Source: Acephala macrosclerotiorum
Taxonomy: Eukaryota; Ascomycota; Leotiomycetes; Helotiales; Mollisiaceae
DNA length: 64,000 bases
Assembly: GCA_014904845.1 (NCBI GenBank)
Contig: MU119339.1
Coordinates: 1 to 64,000, forward strand
Reading direction: 5' to 3'
The position numbers and the translations under genes are program-made. Shown one piece after another: positions 47,941-60,239 of this stretch. Numbering within the stretch: the first letter of the stretch is position 1; each line of letters opens with the position of its first letter. The notes under the pieces are model-generated. The model had not been told where the DNA came from and did not search any database. It saw only the letters and a list, made by a program, of their open reading frames with translations.

Positions 47941-48216
47941 ACGAGCCTGGTTTTAGGAAGTCTGTGCTTTTTGGGCTGTTTTCAGGCTTCCTTTTTCGCG
48001 AAGAACGTCAAAACCGGTGCCGTTACTTAAATATTTTAGAATAACTACAAATGTAACTCTTTTGGCTTGTGGTTCTATATTTAAAAGAAGTTAAAGTGTA
48101 TTTATTCAAGTTATTTAAAGTATTTTGTATTTTGGTTCAAAACTCGACATTTTGCTTTAGCGTTTATTTATTAACGAGAAGCTTTGAAAAGCACAGACTT
48201 TTGAAACTAGGCTCGT
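47941..48216. mobile_element. MITE-like element B (terminal inverted repeats)
   Basis: The left end ACGAGCCTGGTTTTAGGAAG with GTCTGTGCTTTT is mirrored at the right by AAAAGCACAGACTTTTGAAA followed by CTAGGCTCGT. The 276-nt length and the GAGCC(T/G)GGTTT...TCTGTGC end are shared with element A, so the two belong to one family in tandem, about 30 nt apart. The interior is non-coding and A/T-rich. Both lie just upstream of the intact 2EXR gene at 48,321. Confidence 0.75.
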
Positions 48217-48320
48217 TGAGAGGTTATTTCCTTCAGCGCATCGTGTCGCCCTCAACACCTCCTCTCCTCTCTAATTCCACCTTCTCTTCACCTCACAACC
48301 CTCCACAACGGGCCTGAACC

Positions 48321-49169
48321 ATGGTTCGCACACGTCCCCTCGCCCTAAAGAACACTTTCCGCCTCTTCCCCTCCCTCCCACCAGAACTCCGTCTCCGAAT
48401 CTGGCAACTCTCCTTGCCTACTACACCACAACTGATTCCTCATTCCATCCTACGAATTCCTGCTATCGCTTATGTGTGTCACGAATCGCGATCTATTTAC
48501 AAACGTCAATATACTCCTGCTTTTCGAAGAATCGAGGAGCAGTCCGGACCACCATTACAATATCCCATGGCATTGGATGCGGACCTCTCGAAGGATATAT
48601 TGTTTATATCATGGGATTTATTCGAAGGCTCAAGCTGGGAGTTCTCTTGGAATGAGTGGATAACAGAAGAGGCTATACAAAAGATCCAGCACATAGCAAT
48701 CGACGCCAGCATGTGGCGGGATCTAGATCCTGCAGACGGAGGACTAAGGAGTGACGACGACGAAACCGACTATCGAAAGCTACTCCTCCAACTCCCCAGC
48801 CTCAAAACCTTGAGCTTAGTCTTCTTACCCATGGAAAACGAAATCAGGCCGTCGATAGGTCGTGAGAACACAGAGGATCCGGTAGAAGCACAGAGGAGGC
48901 GAGATTTGTGGAAGAAAGAGTTTGTTCTGACTTCTTCCCAATGTCTTCAAGACTTGTTCGTGAAAGCGGATATGAACGCTTTCTTGGTTGGGCATGAGCA
49001 TGACCCAGATACGGACTGGATAGCGCCGGAATTCGACACGGTTGTTATCCAGGAGATCAAGTCGATGGGTAATTGGTTGTGGGGAGCAGTGGATTTATGG
49101 CAGATTGGGGGCGTTTTGGACACTATAGAAGAGAACTACGCTCTGGTGAACAAGTACTTGGATGTCTGA
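48321..49169 (+). CDS. 2EXR-domain protein (copy 11), intact
   Basis: A single-exon frame of 282 residues starts at ATG (MVRTRPLALKNTF). The motifs are FPSLPPELRLRIWQLSL and YVCHESRSIYKRQYT, followed by MALDADLSKDILFISWDLF and IQKIQHIAIDASMWRDLD. The C-terminal half has LLLQLPSLKTLSLVFLP and a tryptophan-containing tail. Element B ends about 100 nt upstream of the ATG, so the transposon sequence lies within the promoter. It converges on EFR3 with 360 nt between the stop codons. Confidence 0.85.
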   Translation: MVRTRPLALKNTFRLFPSLPPELRLRIWQLSLPTTPQLIPHSILRIPAIAYVCHESRSIYKRQYTPAFRRIEEQSGPPLQYPMALDADLSKDILFISWDLFEGSSWEFSWNEWITEEAIQKIQHIAIDASMWRDLDPADGGLRSDDDETDYRKLLLQLPSLKTLSLVFLPMENEIRPSIGRENTEDPVEAQRRRDLWKKEFVLTSSQCLQDLFVKADMNAFLVGHEHDPDTDWIAPEFDTVVIQEIKSMGNWLWGAVDLWQIGGVLDTIEENYALVNKYLDV

Positions 49170-49529
49170 GGACTATTGTCATACAGATATATAGTCTTGA
49201 GGTCCGGAACATCGTCGTTCTAAATGTGGTCTGTGTAGAAAACGGACATTGCTGCAGGGTGCATGTCCCTTCTCCGGGAGTCCAGCTCGATGTCTATTCG
49301 TCTGTAGCGAACTGCCATCTTCACAATCTTTCAAGCAAGAACGCACAAACTCAGTGTGAGATCCACAATCAGTATGTGCATTATTCAGCGCATCCAAAAG
49401 GCCTCCCACATCCTCATCCTTACAGCCTATGACCCCCGTACGCCTTGCTCTTTCTATCTAATAGTAATAATACACAACTTTGAAGTAGGAAAAGGAATTT
49501 TCAAGAATATGTGCAACATCGAACGCGCC

Positions 49530-52500
49530 TCAATAAGGCGGCTTAGCCACGTTCCCCCTCTGGTCTGCTCCACCAGCATCAATGCCCTTCAGCAGACTCT
49601 CCAAATCCATTACCGGTCCACCCCCATCGCCCCATGAGGAAGAGCCTTGATATGTGAGACCGGGTCGGGTTTTATCTGATCGCTTCACGCTCCTTCCTTT
49701 CCTCAACATGTCTGGGATTGCGTAATCCTGTGCGGAAGTCCCATCGCCTGCAAGTGCCGAAGGAAGAGGTGGGACAGGAGGAACGGCATCCAGATCCTCT
49801 TCAGACTCACGAGGTACATTGGAGTCATTCAGCAGGACTGGATGAGATGAAAGAGGTCTTGAGTGCTCCCCAGCGCTCGCAACTCGGTCTCGAGATTTTG
49901 ACCGAGTCCTTTCATTTGATCCACGCATAGAGGCTGAGCGCTCCACGACTGGTACATTTGGTGGAGGAGGGTTGTATGATACTTCTGAAGCGGTGAAGTC
50001 GTAGCTGACCATACTTTCGCTGCTAGCATCGCTGTGTGCGCCTATTCGTGTCGCGGGTGCACTGCCCTGACGACCTGAAAGTACCCTTTTCAAAGTATCA
50101 ACGCGAGTCACAGAGTTCCGACTCGAGTCGCTTGCTGGACCTGGCGATTGCCCGTTGGGCTTTCTGAGCTTCTGCAGCGTTCCAAGACCACCAACCAGAC
50201 CATATGATGAAGAAGCTGGTCTACCGCGAGGGTCAAAATTGCCGTGCTTTGGCGATTGAGATCCGCTATGTGTGCCTCCATTCTGGTTTCCGTTGACGGC
50301 GAGGAAGTTCCGGTGTCCAGTGGTGATGTTTGTCCCAGACCTAGAGCCATTGAGCGAAACTGTCTTACTGCCTTCCTGGGCGATGGCAATCACAAAGTCT
50401 CTGCTCCAGTCTGCCATCATTTGCTCCTTAACCTTTTCAGGCATAGCATGGCCCTCCTCCGTGATCGTACTCGTCGTGCTCAAGATGGGGTGCGAAAAGC
50501 TACGCCCAGGAGAGGTAGGGGCGCTGGTTGGCGGCGACGCCAAGTTGGCAGCATACGACAGTGAGATGAGTGTGACCATCTGATACCTATCATCAAAAGG
50601 TCGCAACGCTTCCGTTTCGATCTCTTTGAGAGGCAATGCTGGGGGTGACAAGCTCTCTCCGGGAGTGCCAATCTGATCGAGACTGATGGGAGGGCAACGG
50701 ACCCTATCGATCCAAAACATCTTGCTCTGGCGGCGACGAATCTCGTTCTGAATGGCTCTGCCAATTGGTGATGTATCAAAATCAAACTTCTCGCTCAGAA
50801 CCCAGAAGTACCCATGGCATAGACTGCCCATCCTGATCTTGGCAATGGGTGTATCTGCTTCCAAGATATCCTCCTGAAGACGGAAGATCATGGGAAGTCC
50901 ATTTCTAACAGCATTAACACCAAGATTCTCGACAAGCCTCGCAAGCAACAGGTGCAGGAGAACGATGTCTTCCTCAAAATCCACATATTGAATCGCATTC
51001 TCGTAAACAGCAAGGTGAAGCAGCTGTAAAAATGTGGTCCGAGAAAGTTTCACTGGCTTTTCCTTTCCAGAGGCGTTGGACACTGCACGTTTCGTCAAAT
51101 TAGTCCCAGAATCATTTCGATGACTTTTGGAAAGTGCCTTGGACTTCTCTTCGAAGACCCGAAGATCAGAGCGCGTCATTTCTCGGTCCAGCCATGTTAG
51201 CAAAGCATCGACATAAGCTTTGCGAACTCGGCCATCACTATCCCGCAAAAGCCATTGGGTGCCTTCCCACACACGGACGGGAACTCGGTTTCTACCTAAA
51301 CTTCCGACACCAGTTACAGTATTTCTGTGACTTGCGACAACAAGGATAGATTTGATAGACTCTAACGCCATTATCTTTGCAGTATCGAAAGAGAAGAATC
51401 CGTCTGTAGCTGGATCCTCAGCGAGGTTGCCTGAAGAAACAATGGCGGCTGTGGCACCGCTGGGATTTTCGATTGCGGCGACAGTATTGGTGACATTCGA
51501 AAGAGTTGGTGGTTTCAACCTCAATAAGATAGCTGCGACCATGTCTGATATTTGATCTGCATAATAGACGTGGGTTGCCAAATCGCCTATACAGTCTTGC
51601 AACCGGACAATGAGTTCCATCCTCAAATGAGTTGGGATCATCACTTCGTCGGGAGAAGGAGTGTTTCCGGATAGATCTTGACTCGAGCCCACTCCATTGC
51701 CCTGGGTTGTATCTAACTGAAGTAACTTCAGAACTTGTTGTATTAATCCAAGTAGGACATCCATCACGCTCAGACCAATCAGATTGATGTCGGACTTTAG
51801 AAGAGAATCTATCATCGTAGCTAAGACTAGCTGTTGTTGCATGGTACCCTCGGCGATTTCAGTCCGTGTCAGAGTATCCACGGTCGTTACGAGAATGACA
51901 TATCGATCCTGGACGGGAGTCCATCTGGCAATCATCTCAAATATTCTAGTCGCCCATCCCCTCCAGTGGCCGGTTCTAGCCTTCTCGTCGATAACTTGTT
52001 CGTGTTGAGCGACTCGATCCGCGATAAATCTCAGTGTTGCCAACGTTGCCCCATGAATCTGAGAGCGGTTGTTGACCACAAAAATCTGTTTCAGGCACTG
52101 CATTGCCAACACCCCAATGTCCTCTTCTGCCACCTTGTCTGCATCTGCCGTCGTTCCGGAAAGCGCAGCGGCATTTGCTTCTGCCGTATCAGCTGTTCGC
52201 ACCGTCGCTACACTCGTTCTCCTTCTCAGCAGTTTCTCCGTATCTATTTTCTCTTCTAGTTGCACTCGGTGTTCCAACAACTCGATGAATTCCTCGTTAT
52301 CCGTCCAGAGATTTTCGAGCAAAATCGGTACTATCACATCCAATTGTCTCCCCGCGAGTGATGCCAAAGCTTCTGACGAAGCAACACTTTTAATAGCTTC
52401 TAACCCCACACTTCTCCATCGCATAGCTACCGGAGCGCTGATGGGCACTTTCGATGGCTGTTGCCTCGTAGATGCAAATGAAGCATACATCCGAACGATT

Positions 52501-53000
52501 TCTTCATACTGGTGTAGGTATTCCTGATCCGCCGATAGTGAAGCTCCATCATGGTTTTCGCAAAAGGCCTCGAAAGTTGCAACGGAGGACTCGACCATGG
52601 TTATGTCGCGTGAACGGAGTATTATGCTCAATATTTTCAGTACATAAGGCGCGTACAGAGGCAAGTCTCTTGGGGCCTTTTCTATCAAGGCAGCCAAGAT
52701 TTGAAGAGTAACCTGGACATTCCTGCAACCTCGTCAGCCTCGAGTTTTCAAATCCATATCTATAATTTAATGAGTTTTTACATACCCTATACGTGCTCGC
52801 CAGACATCGCTGGCAGTCTTCTTCTCCAAAAACTGGCCCACCTTCTGGACCTTGCTTCGGCGTGTCGTAGCATAGTAGAGCAGGTAGCTCAGCTCACTGG
52901 AATTAGGCTTCACATCAACTGCCCCTTTCGTAGTTTTAGGATAGCACTTCAGTATGAGGACTTGGTGCTTCGGTCGACATTTCTGTCGTATGGCGTGCAT
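49530..53000 (-). CDS. EFR3: EFR3 plasma-membrane anchor of the PI4-kinase Stt4
   Basis: There are two exons, 53,000-52,786 and 52,722-49,530, around a 63-nt intron (GTATGT donor, GCTGAC branch point, TTGCAG acceptor), giving 1,135 residues. The N-terminus (MHAIRQKCRPKHQVLILKCY, PNSSELSYLLYYATTRRSK) is the conserved Efr3 signature. It is basic and probably binds acidic lipids. Residues ~80-720 are ARM/HEAT-like helical repeats (ALIEKAPRDLPLYAPYVLKI, RQLDVIVPILLENL, ELIVRLQDCIGDLATHVYY). The last ~400 residues are serine/proline-rich and disordered. Efr3 recruits Stt4 with Ypp1 to make PI4P at the plasma membrane. Length and architecture match fungal orthologues; no break was found. Confidence 0.92.
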
Positions 53001-53733
53001 TTGTTATGATCGTGTCAATACACGGTGGATTTCGGAGTTTGGAGATTGCGCAATGGATCGCTGGGAATTGGTTGGCGATGTTGATTGATGGTCGTGAAGA
53101 ACATGGACACTGTCTAGACGCAGTGATTACTTGATATGCGACGTCATGTATAGTTCATGAAGTTGAGCGTCAGCTGAGATGATATCTTGGTTGAGGTAAT
53201 TTGATTGCTGATGCTCTTTCCAATATTCCGGGCAGCCACGTTACCGGAACTGGAGAATCTCATGGCCCCGAGATTTTAGCGTCCTTCGTCATCGTGCTTC
53301 ATACGAACCTCTCTTTGGTTGTCCCTCATCCTTACATTTAATACGTTTAGATCTACTCCGTACACCACTCTTGAAAGAAAAGGTGTCTTGAGGTCATTCG
53401 CATAACAGCAGTCCTTTTTTAGGATGGATATGCCCACGCTCAACCCGCTCACTGTCCTACCCTAAGACACGACATGTGACTCAAGCAAGTGATCCACAGC
53501 ATTAGGGTTATTCTCAGATTCAAAGCCATATTGATACAGTACATGATGTGTGGAAGCCTCAAAAGAAGAATGAGGGGATAAGCCTATGTTTGCATGTCAG
53601 GGCATATGAAGCACAAAGAGGAATGAACGGCTATCAATAGTAAGTCAATCACATGCTTTCCGGACTGGTTTGCTGATGTATTTAAAGCGGCATATTCATT
53701 ACGGCAAACGATAGAACCCATCTATCATTTGTG
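53001..53733. other. EFR3 promoter side and GMC 3' flank
   Basis: About 730 nt separate the EFR3 start from the end of the GMC oxidoreductase gene on the same strand. No gene, repeat or RNA was recognised. Confidence 0.5.
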
Positions 53734-55958
53734 TCAAATGGTAGCTTTTCCAACTCCCGTTGCCAGATGGTCATCCTTGATAATGTCCGCCGCTCTTTCA
53801 GCAACAGCATACACGCTCGCCTGAATGTTTCCTCTGGGTATCATTGGGAATATACTAGCATCCACAATCCTGAGATTACGAGTACCATAAACGAGCAACC
53901 TCTCATTCACCACACCTCCAAGTTCCTTTGGCAACATGGAACACGTACTAGTTACGTGATAGTGAGATACGAAGCATTCCTGGACGGCTGTCTTCGCAGC
54001 CTCAAGGTCGTGGACTGGCTTGTTAGCATGGATTCTACGACCATCCTTCTTCAACAGTGAAGCCATAGGCTCGGTAGCTGCGATAGTCTCAAGCCACTGA
54101 GTGTGACGGCCGTGAAGCTCCAAATCCAGAGGATGAGAGAAGTATCGGGGATCGATGGTTGGCTGGTCAGTGGGCTTCCCCGAGCTGATGTGTACCGATC
54201 CTCGCGAAAGCGGGTGATTCAGCACGGAAACAATGCTGATGTAATTTCCGTCATTGCCCATGCCATAGATGCCTTTGCAGTGCGGGCCGTCTCTTGGACA
54301 AAGCTGGAAAGGAGCCATTGTGTATTGTCCAGAAGCATCCTGGGGATTCAAGAGCATCTCTCGAATAATCGAAAATTGCTGTTTCTTCGACGGGAAGTGA
54401 GGGTACTCGTAGTTGTCGATGTACTTGACGAGAAGTTCTTCCATCTCTGGCTTCGACAGATCCACGAGCGGCATGAACGCAGACACGATTGGAACACCAG
54501 ACAAGGGACCAGCCTGCGCTGTTTGATATGCTGCCATAGCTGCTCCAGCAATCTCTGGATTGCGAAGAACATCTCCGGAGACCTGATCATCTGCAACTTC
54601 CCAGGAGAAAGGCACATATCCATGGTCTTGCAGATTCTCACCCACATTTGGGTTATCGATCTGAACTTCGATCCCTTGGGCTTTGAGAATCTTCGAGTCT
54701 CCAATTCCAGAGAGTTCCAGGATTTGAGGAGACTTGATCGTTCCCGCTGCCAACACGACTTCTTTACCAGCCAAGATATCTTTGCGGGTACCGTCCTTGG
54801 TTGTGACTTGGACACCACGCGCAGAAAGTTCGCCCGCAGCCGTCTTTTCGAGAAGGATCCTTTCCACCAAGACCTCTGTCAAGATGTGGAGGTTTGTTCG
54901 GGCTAAGACCTCTTTACTCAGGTACTCTGAACCAGCATGACTTCTCGCTTTGGTCTTAGGATCAACTATACCAGGATTCGTAAAGGCACCATTAGCAACC
55001 CCAGAGATAGGATCGCCAGTCAACTCGTGCTTCAGAGTTGAGAATGTTTTTGGCCAGGCTTTATTGAATGGCGTGTAAGCATCAGCCTCGCCAAAAGATA
55101 GCTGAATAGGTCCGTTTGTGCCTTGTAGTTTCGGGTCCACATACTTCAGAGCAAGATCTTCTTGAGCCACCTCTGATGGCAGTGTCAGAGTGTGAAATTT
55201 TCTGAAGTACGGAGCTATTGTTTCCCAATTCCAGCCTGAGTTGCCAAGCTGTTGCCATCCATCAAAACCAGACTTTGATGGATAGATCTTTGCGATATGT
55301 CAGCCAATGTCCATTTCCAGTCTCAATTATCTAGAGACAGTCACGAAGTATTTCCTATCCTTCTACTCCTGCAGCAGGAAAGCCTGTCCCCATTCCAAAG
55401 GACGGTAAAGCCTAGATCAAGTACACAATGCCCGAGTGCTTGATTCTATGTTATTGCGCTTTGATTCATTGAGCAATGTCTTGCATGGGAATAGACTTTC
55501 TGGCGGGTGCGTGCCGAGATCACCAGGAAGGATCATGACACCATAAATGGAGACAATGTCCCGCGACATTACTTACCACCATTCCAAGATTGATTGCAGT
55601 CGACCCTCCCAGAACTTTGCCCTTTGGCTGTGCAATCTCTCGCCCCTTGAGATGCTCCTGCAAGCTGTTAGATCGAGTAGACTCTATCACGTGTACGATT
55701 GCTCACCTGCGGTGTGCTCATGAAGCACCAATCAAAGTCCGGGTCATCGTACAGACTAGCTGCCAGACCAGGGGTCACAATTCTAGGGTCATCAAGACGA
55801 TTGGCACCAGCCTCGAGGACCAATACTTTGACTTTTGGATCTTCTGTCAAACGAGTTGCGACAACAAGGCCGGATGTTCCACCGCCGACCACAACGAAAT
55901 CGAACTTCTCTGTATCGAGAAAGGCGGTGGACTCTGGTGGTATGATTGAAGAAGACAT
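53734..55958 (-). CDS. GMC-family FAD oxidoreductase
   Basis: There are three exons: 55,958-55,707, 55,657-55,577 and 55,287-53,734, giving 628 residues. Intron 1 is 49 nt and intron 2 about 289 nt. The FAD dinucleotide motif is FDFVVVGGGTSGLVVATRL. GKVLGGSTAINLGMV is GMC signature 1, and GTIKSPQILELSGIG is signature 2. The C-terminal SHYHVTSTCSM and PRGNIQASVYAVAERAADII hold the active-site region. GMC enzymes oxidise alcohols or sugars (aryl-alcohol oxidase, glucose dehydrogenase, choline dehydrogenase types); the substrate cannot be read from sequence. No signal peptide is visible, so it is probably intracellular. The ATG at 55,958 (MSSSIIPPES) was chosen because the three codons before it open with TTG. 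The long second intron is the least certain part. Confidence 0.88.
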
Positions 55959-57138
55959 GATGAACAAAACAGGCTTGGGAAACGCAACCCAATGCAGAAT
56001 CAGTCAGAAGTTTAAATTGCTTCAGCTTACAGGAACCGTAAAAGAGAAAAGTGTCGCATTGAGATATTTCAAGTTGTCACGGTTCCTCTCTCACAGCCTG
56101 CCTTCCTTTTAGGTAAAGATGCACAATCAGCTCATATGCGAAACGGGCATTTTCATGAGTCGATAAACTCCACCAATAATGCTCTCCTTGCGTCCCATGC
56201 ATGCCAGGAACATCCAACGAGAAGGACGTCGCTGACAACACCCAATGAGGATATCCAACTTCGAACTCCATAGTGGGCCGCCGGACAAGCCCGCCACCAG
56301 CGCTATCAAACGGTCGACGGCGGAAGCTGGTAGGAAGTGGGGAATACCCGCTCCAAGGGCCCTGTCACTGAAAACCATCATAAATAATTCCCACAAGGAT
56401 CCTAGCATCTAGGATGATCCCGCGGCCCAATGAGGATAGCGCGCCCTCGCTACAAAGGTAAACACCAGATCCTCGCGTCTTAACCCAAAGACATTTTAAT
56501 CTGAGAGCTAGCTACCAAATTGGTTCCGACTTCCAATTACCTTTGTTTCGTCCCTGGTATAAGGTTCGAAGCCGTTGGTCCGGCCTCGGAAAGCGAACGT
56601 CAGAAGGAAAAGCTTCAACACCATTTATTTGACTTTTACTGACAATTTTGGGTTGGCAACCGACGCTTGCGAGATCTTAAAACTGACGACGTGCCATCTT
56701 CTTTTGGACGACCTTTTCACTCTACAAATTGGAACCTCTCCATCCACATCCTCCGAGATGAGTGTCCCTGACGGTTCAACTTAAATCCCGTGGAGATGTG
56801 GTGAGGCAACGCATGACTCGCAAGACCTCCAGGGCCTTCCCAGCACAAACGTTGAGCCCATGCTGATGGTACCACCACAAATACCCCACCAAGTGGATCC
56901 TGGGAGCTGAGGATCATGCAGGAGAAGAGAAACGGCACCGGGTGTTTGCGACATGCGACCTGCGTTGATCGAAGATCTTGGTGAAAACTCGGAAGAACGT
57001 CGCTTGGGGCCAATGGCAGTTGGGTATACAAGATCCATTGGCCTTCCTAGAAGTTTTGAAGAATGGTTTGACTGTCTTCACGCCTCTTGCGGCCATTGAG
57101 CGATACAATTGTCTTCTGGAGAGTGGTGGTCGGCGACA
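55959..57138. promoter_or_regulatory. Divergent interval between GMC oxidoreductase and rhodopsin-domain gene
   Basis: The two genes are transcribed away from each other across 1.18 kb. Minus-strand open frames here (for example 56,127-56,408 and 56,717-57,031) show no family resemblance. A shared regulatory region is possible but no element was identified. Confidence 0.45.
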
Positions 57139-58759
57139 ATGGCGTACGATTTGAGTGCTGGGACTGCTCGAGATCCTTTGATTGCGGTATGCTTGCTCCT
57201 CCCCATCTTCGCTTCTTATACTTGCCTCGAGGTCGAAGCTTCGTGAGAAATCTCCGATTGCTGTCAATTCCGCATGCGACTAATTGATTGCCTTCAATTA
57301 AATATGGCGTGTATACTGATTCACAATTTTCACAGATCACAGTCTTCATAGTCATTGCCTTCATAACTACTGGTCAACGTCTTGAATCAAGACGGATGCG
57401 GAAGGTCCCCATTGCCATTGATGACTTCTTACTTCTCGCTGCTCTTGTGAGTCGAGCGTCAAGTCTCTTCGAGCTTGTCAATGAATTCTGACCCTTGAAG
57501 TTCTTCTTGTGCATCAGTGTCGGACTTCAATTTGCTTGTAAGCACTTCCACAAACATTCGCGAAGAATACGGCTAACTATGTAGGTGTCATTGCGGGCGG
57601 TGTTGGTGAGTGATACATCAAGAGTGCCTCATAGAGCCTGTCCTTAAGGTATTCCAATCGCGCTCGAGTACTAATGTCATGCAGGAAGGCACACGGCAGA
57701 CATCAACCCCTCGGATGTGGTGAAGACGTTGAAGGCGGGTACCCTTACTCCACCTCACAGTACTTGCAACCGCTTATACCAACAGCTTATCCTACCCTTC
57801 GAGGCCTTGTACGGCATCACGCTCTGTCTGATCAAAAGCTCCATCATATGCTTCTATTTCCGCATCTTTGGAAATACAAGGTCTTTCCGGATCTCTGCTT
57901 TTGTTGTCCTGGCTTTCATCATATGCTGGGCTCTGAGTGTCATCCTTGAGACGTTCCTCCTTTGCCGACCAGTGGCGTATAATTGGGACACCTCAATCAA
58001 AGGGACGTGCGGAGACAGGAACAAAGTTTACGTCTCTGCTGGAGCATTGAACGTGATCACAGATTTCATGGTCAGCATCTCCCTTACGTATTATCTACGA
58101 TCACCGGCTTCCTTCATGAAGTCTGATTGCAACCATTCAGCAATGCAGAACCCATTGCGGACAATGCTGACATTACGCAGGTCATGTCCCTACCAATCCC
58201 ACACATCCTCTCCCTCCAACTCAAACTCAAGAAGAAACTCGGTCTCCTTCTCATGTTCTCTCTCGGGCTCTTGTAAGCCTCTCTTCAATCCTCTCTCTTC
58301 GCACAGCCACTAACCCAAAACAGCATTACAATCATCTCCATCATCCGAATCAAATCCCTCCAAGTAATCTCCTTCGCCGACCCGACCTACACCTTACCCA
58401 TGGGACTATTTTGGACAACACTCGAACCTTGCCTCTGTATCATCAACGCCAACCTCCCCATGGTCCGAACCTACCTCACTAGCCACTTCCCCACCGTATT
58501 CGGCTCCACTTCCGACCAAACATCACGAAAAACACCTCTCCCAGGAGCAAGCAGCAGCCGTCCTGATCCTTTTGAGTTAATACAGGATGATAGATATGGA
58601 ACGAAGGATATCAAGTTGGGTCAGATTGGGACGGAGAGTAGGATACATGCCGGGAGGAGGAGTAAACCTATTGAAGGGGATAGCCATAGTGAGAGGTATT
58701 TGACGAAGGGGGGTAATCATATCCATGTGGGTAGGAGTGTGGATGTTGAGAGTTTGTAA
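57139..58759 (+). CDS. Fungal rhodopsin-domain seven-TM membrane protein
   Basis: Seven exons were deduced: 57,139-57,186, 57,336-57,446, 57,501-57,537, 57,585-57,605, 57,685-58,070, 58,181-58,272 and 58,324-58,759, giving 376 residues. Seven hydrophobic helices can be followed: ITVFIVIAFITTG, FLLLAALFFLCISVGLQFA, ALYGITLCLIKSSIICFY with FRIFG, AFIICWALSVILETFLLC, ALNVITDFMVMSLPIPHIL, GLLLMFSLGLFITIISIIR, and LFWTTLEPCLCIINANLPMV. The RIF and LEPC...N.P patterns are those of the fungal rhodopsin-domain family (PF20684), common next to secondary-metabolite genes but of unknown function. The tail is hydrophilic (DDRYGTKDIKLGQIG). The 21-nt fourth exon and the first exon are the least certain. 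The intron acceptor before exon 3 is AAG. Confidence 0.82.
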
Positions 58760-60239
58760 TGATTGTGTATTGGTTTGGGATGGGATGTAAAAAAAAAAAA
58801 AAGTACATAGAAGTGGGGTTAGAGGGTGAATAAAGGACGAGACATACAGCGACTTGAAATAGCTGGGAGGGTGGAGTTCTGTTGTACAAAGGCTTGACTC
58901 GATGCGGAACGGAAATAGAAGAAAGATCAAAGCAAGCAAAGTCCTGGGACTTGGTCTCCCAAACATTCATCTACCATACTTCTCGAAGGATTTCTAGACT
59001 GCAAAAGGAGAACTACAATGCCTGCTGTCCTCTCTAAGCAACTTTCAAGCAACTTTCAGCGAGCAGTTCTCCACTTCCAGTCCCGCCAAAAGAAAAGGCG
59101 CAAGTCAAAAAACATACAACAGTAGGGATTCGCTGATGGTCACCCACTCAACTACTAGTCTACCGGTAGACGGCTTGTGGATGGCAGAGCGGACGGGATG
59201 CCCAATGTTCCGTCTCCTATGGTCGTATGTGACAGCTTGTGTTCATATTTAAAGCTATATGGACAATGCAAATTAGAGAGCTAGGTGTGGCTAGAAGCGG
59301 ATTCTGGGTGGGCTTGAGTCTGGTATAGGTATATGCTTCGAGGAAGGAACATTTGCGTAACAGCTAAGATAACTGAGAACCTTCTTGTGAGTTAAAGTTT
59401 CGAAATTTAAGTAGTGGAATTAGAAGAATGTCGGCGTCGCATCGAACTTGATACCTACGCTTTACTAGATTAGTGTCACGTGGTGGTATATCTTCAAGTC
59501 TTCGACTAGGATTGTCACGAAAGAGACTCCCCCGGAATCATCGGTGTACGTTTTCACAGGTTTGGTTCTACTAGATCTCAAGAAGGAAACAAGGAATGAT
59601 CAAAAATCGTGCGAATTATATCAACCTCTCCAGCCTTTCTCGAGGTTACATCCTGTGACAATATCTAGAAAGAACCGGAAATTTGAAGGCGCTGCCTAGC
59701 CGAAGACAAAGGAGGAAAAAGAACAGACAACAACAGAAACTCGCTGGTAATCACTTCTCCCGTAAAGGCCCAGGCCATCAAGCAAGAACATGGCCACGAC
59801 CTTCTTTCAACCGTCTCCAGTCTCACCTGACAGTGGAAGGCCTCTCGCGCCCACATTCCAGCTGAGGGTTCTCCGCTTCTTCGACGGGCTCCCCTGTTGG
59901 GTAGTTCGTCAGACTACCTGTACTCAACCCGCCCAAAAATCTATTTGATTACAACCACACGACGAAATACGAGAATAAGTCAATATTCGTGACCTACGAC
60001 TTTATTTTAGTTGTCCTGCAGCTTTTTAGAATTTTCCAAGAACTTTCAGAGAATTTTGAATTTTTGGTTAGGCGGTTGAGTGGTATTGGCGGTTAGCCGG
60101 TAAAACCGTTCTAATCGTCATACACTTACTAGGTGACTCTTCCAACGCTTGTGCACTAGCCCCAACACTAAATAAATTACCATCCAAACCCCAAACTCAA
60201 CTACCACCCCTACCAAACCACAACCTATCACACCTTGTA
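58760..60239. other. Intergenic, nothing recognised
   Basis: A 14-nt A run lies at about 58,788-58,801, just past the stop of the rhodopsin-domain gene. The remaining ~1.4 kb has only short frames with no domain, and no repeat or RNA gene was recognised. The last ~200 nt before 60,240 are C/A-rich, like a fungal promoter leader. Confidence 0.5.

Noticed and set aside
54103..54906. 267-codon + strand frame
   Set aside because: It is antisense to the GMC oxidoreductase coding exon.
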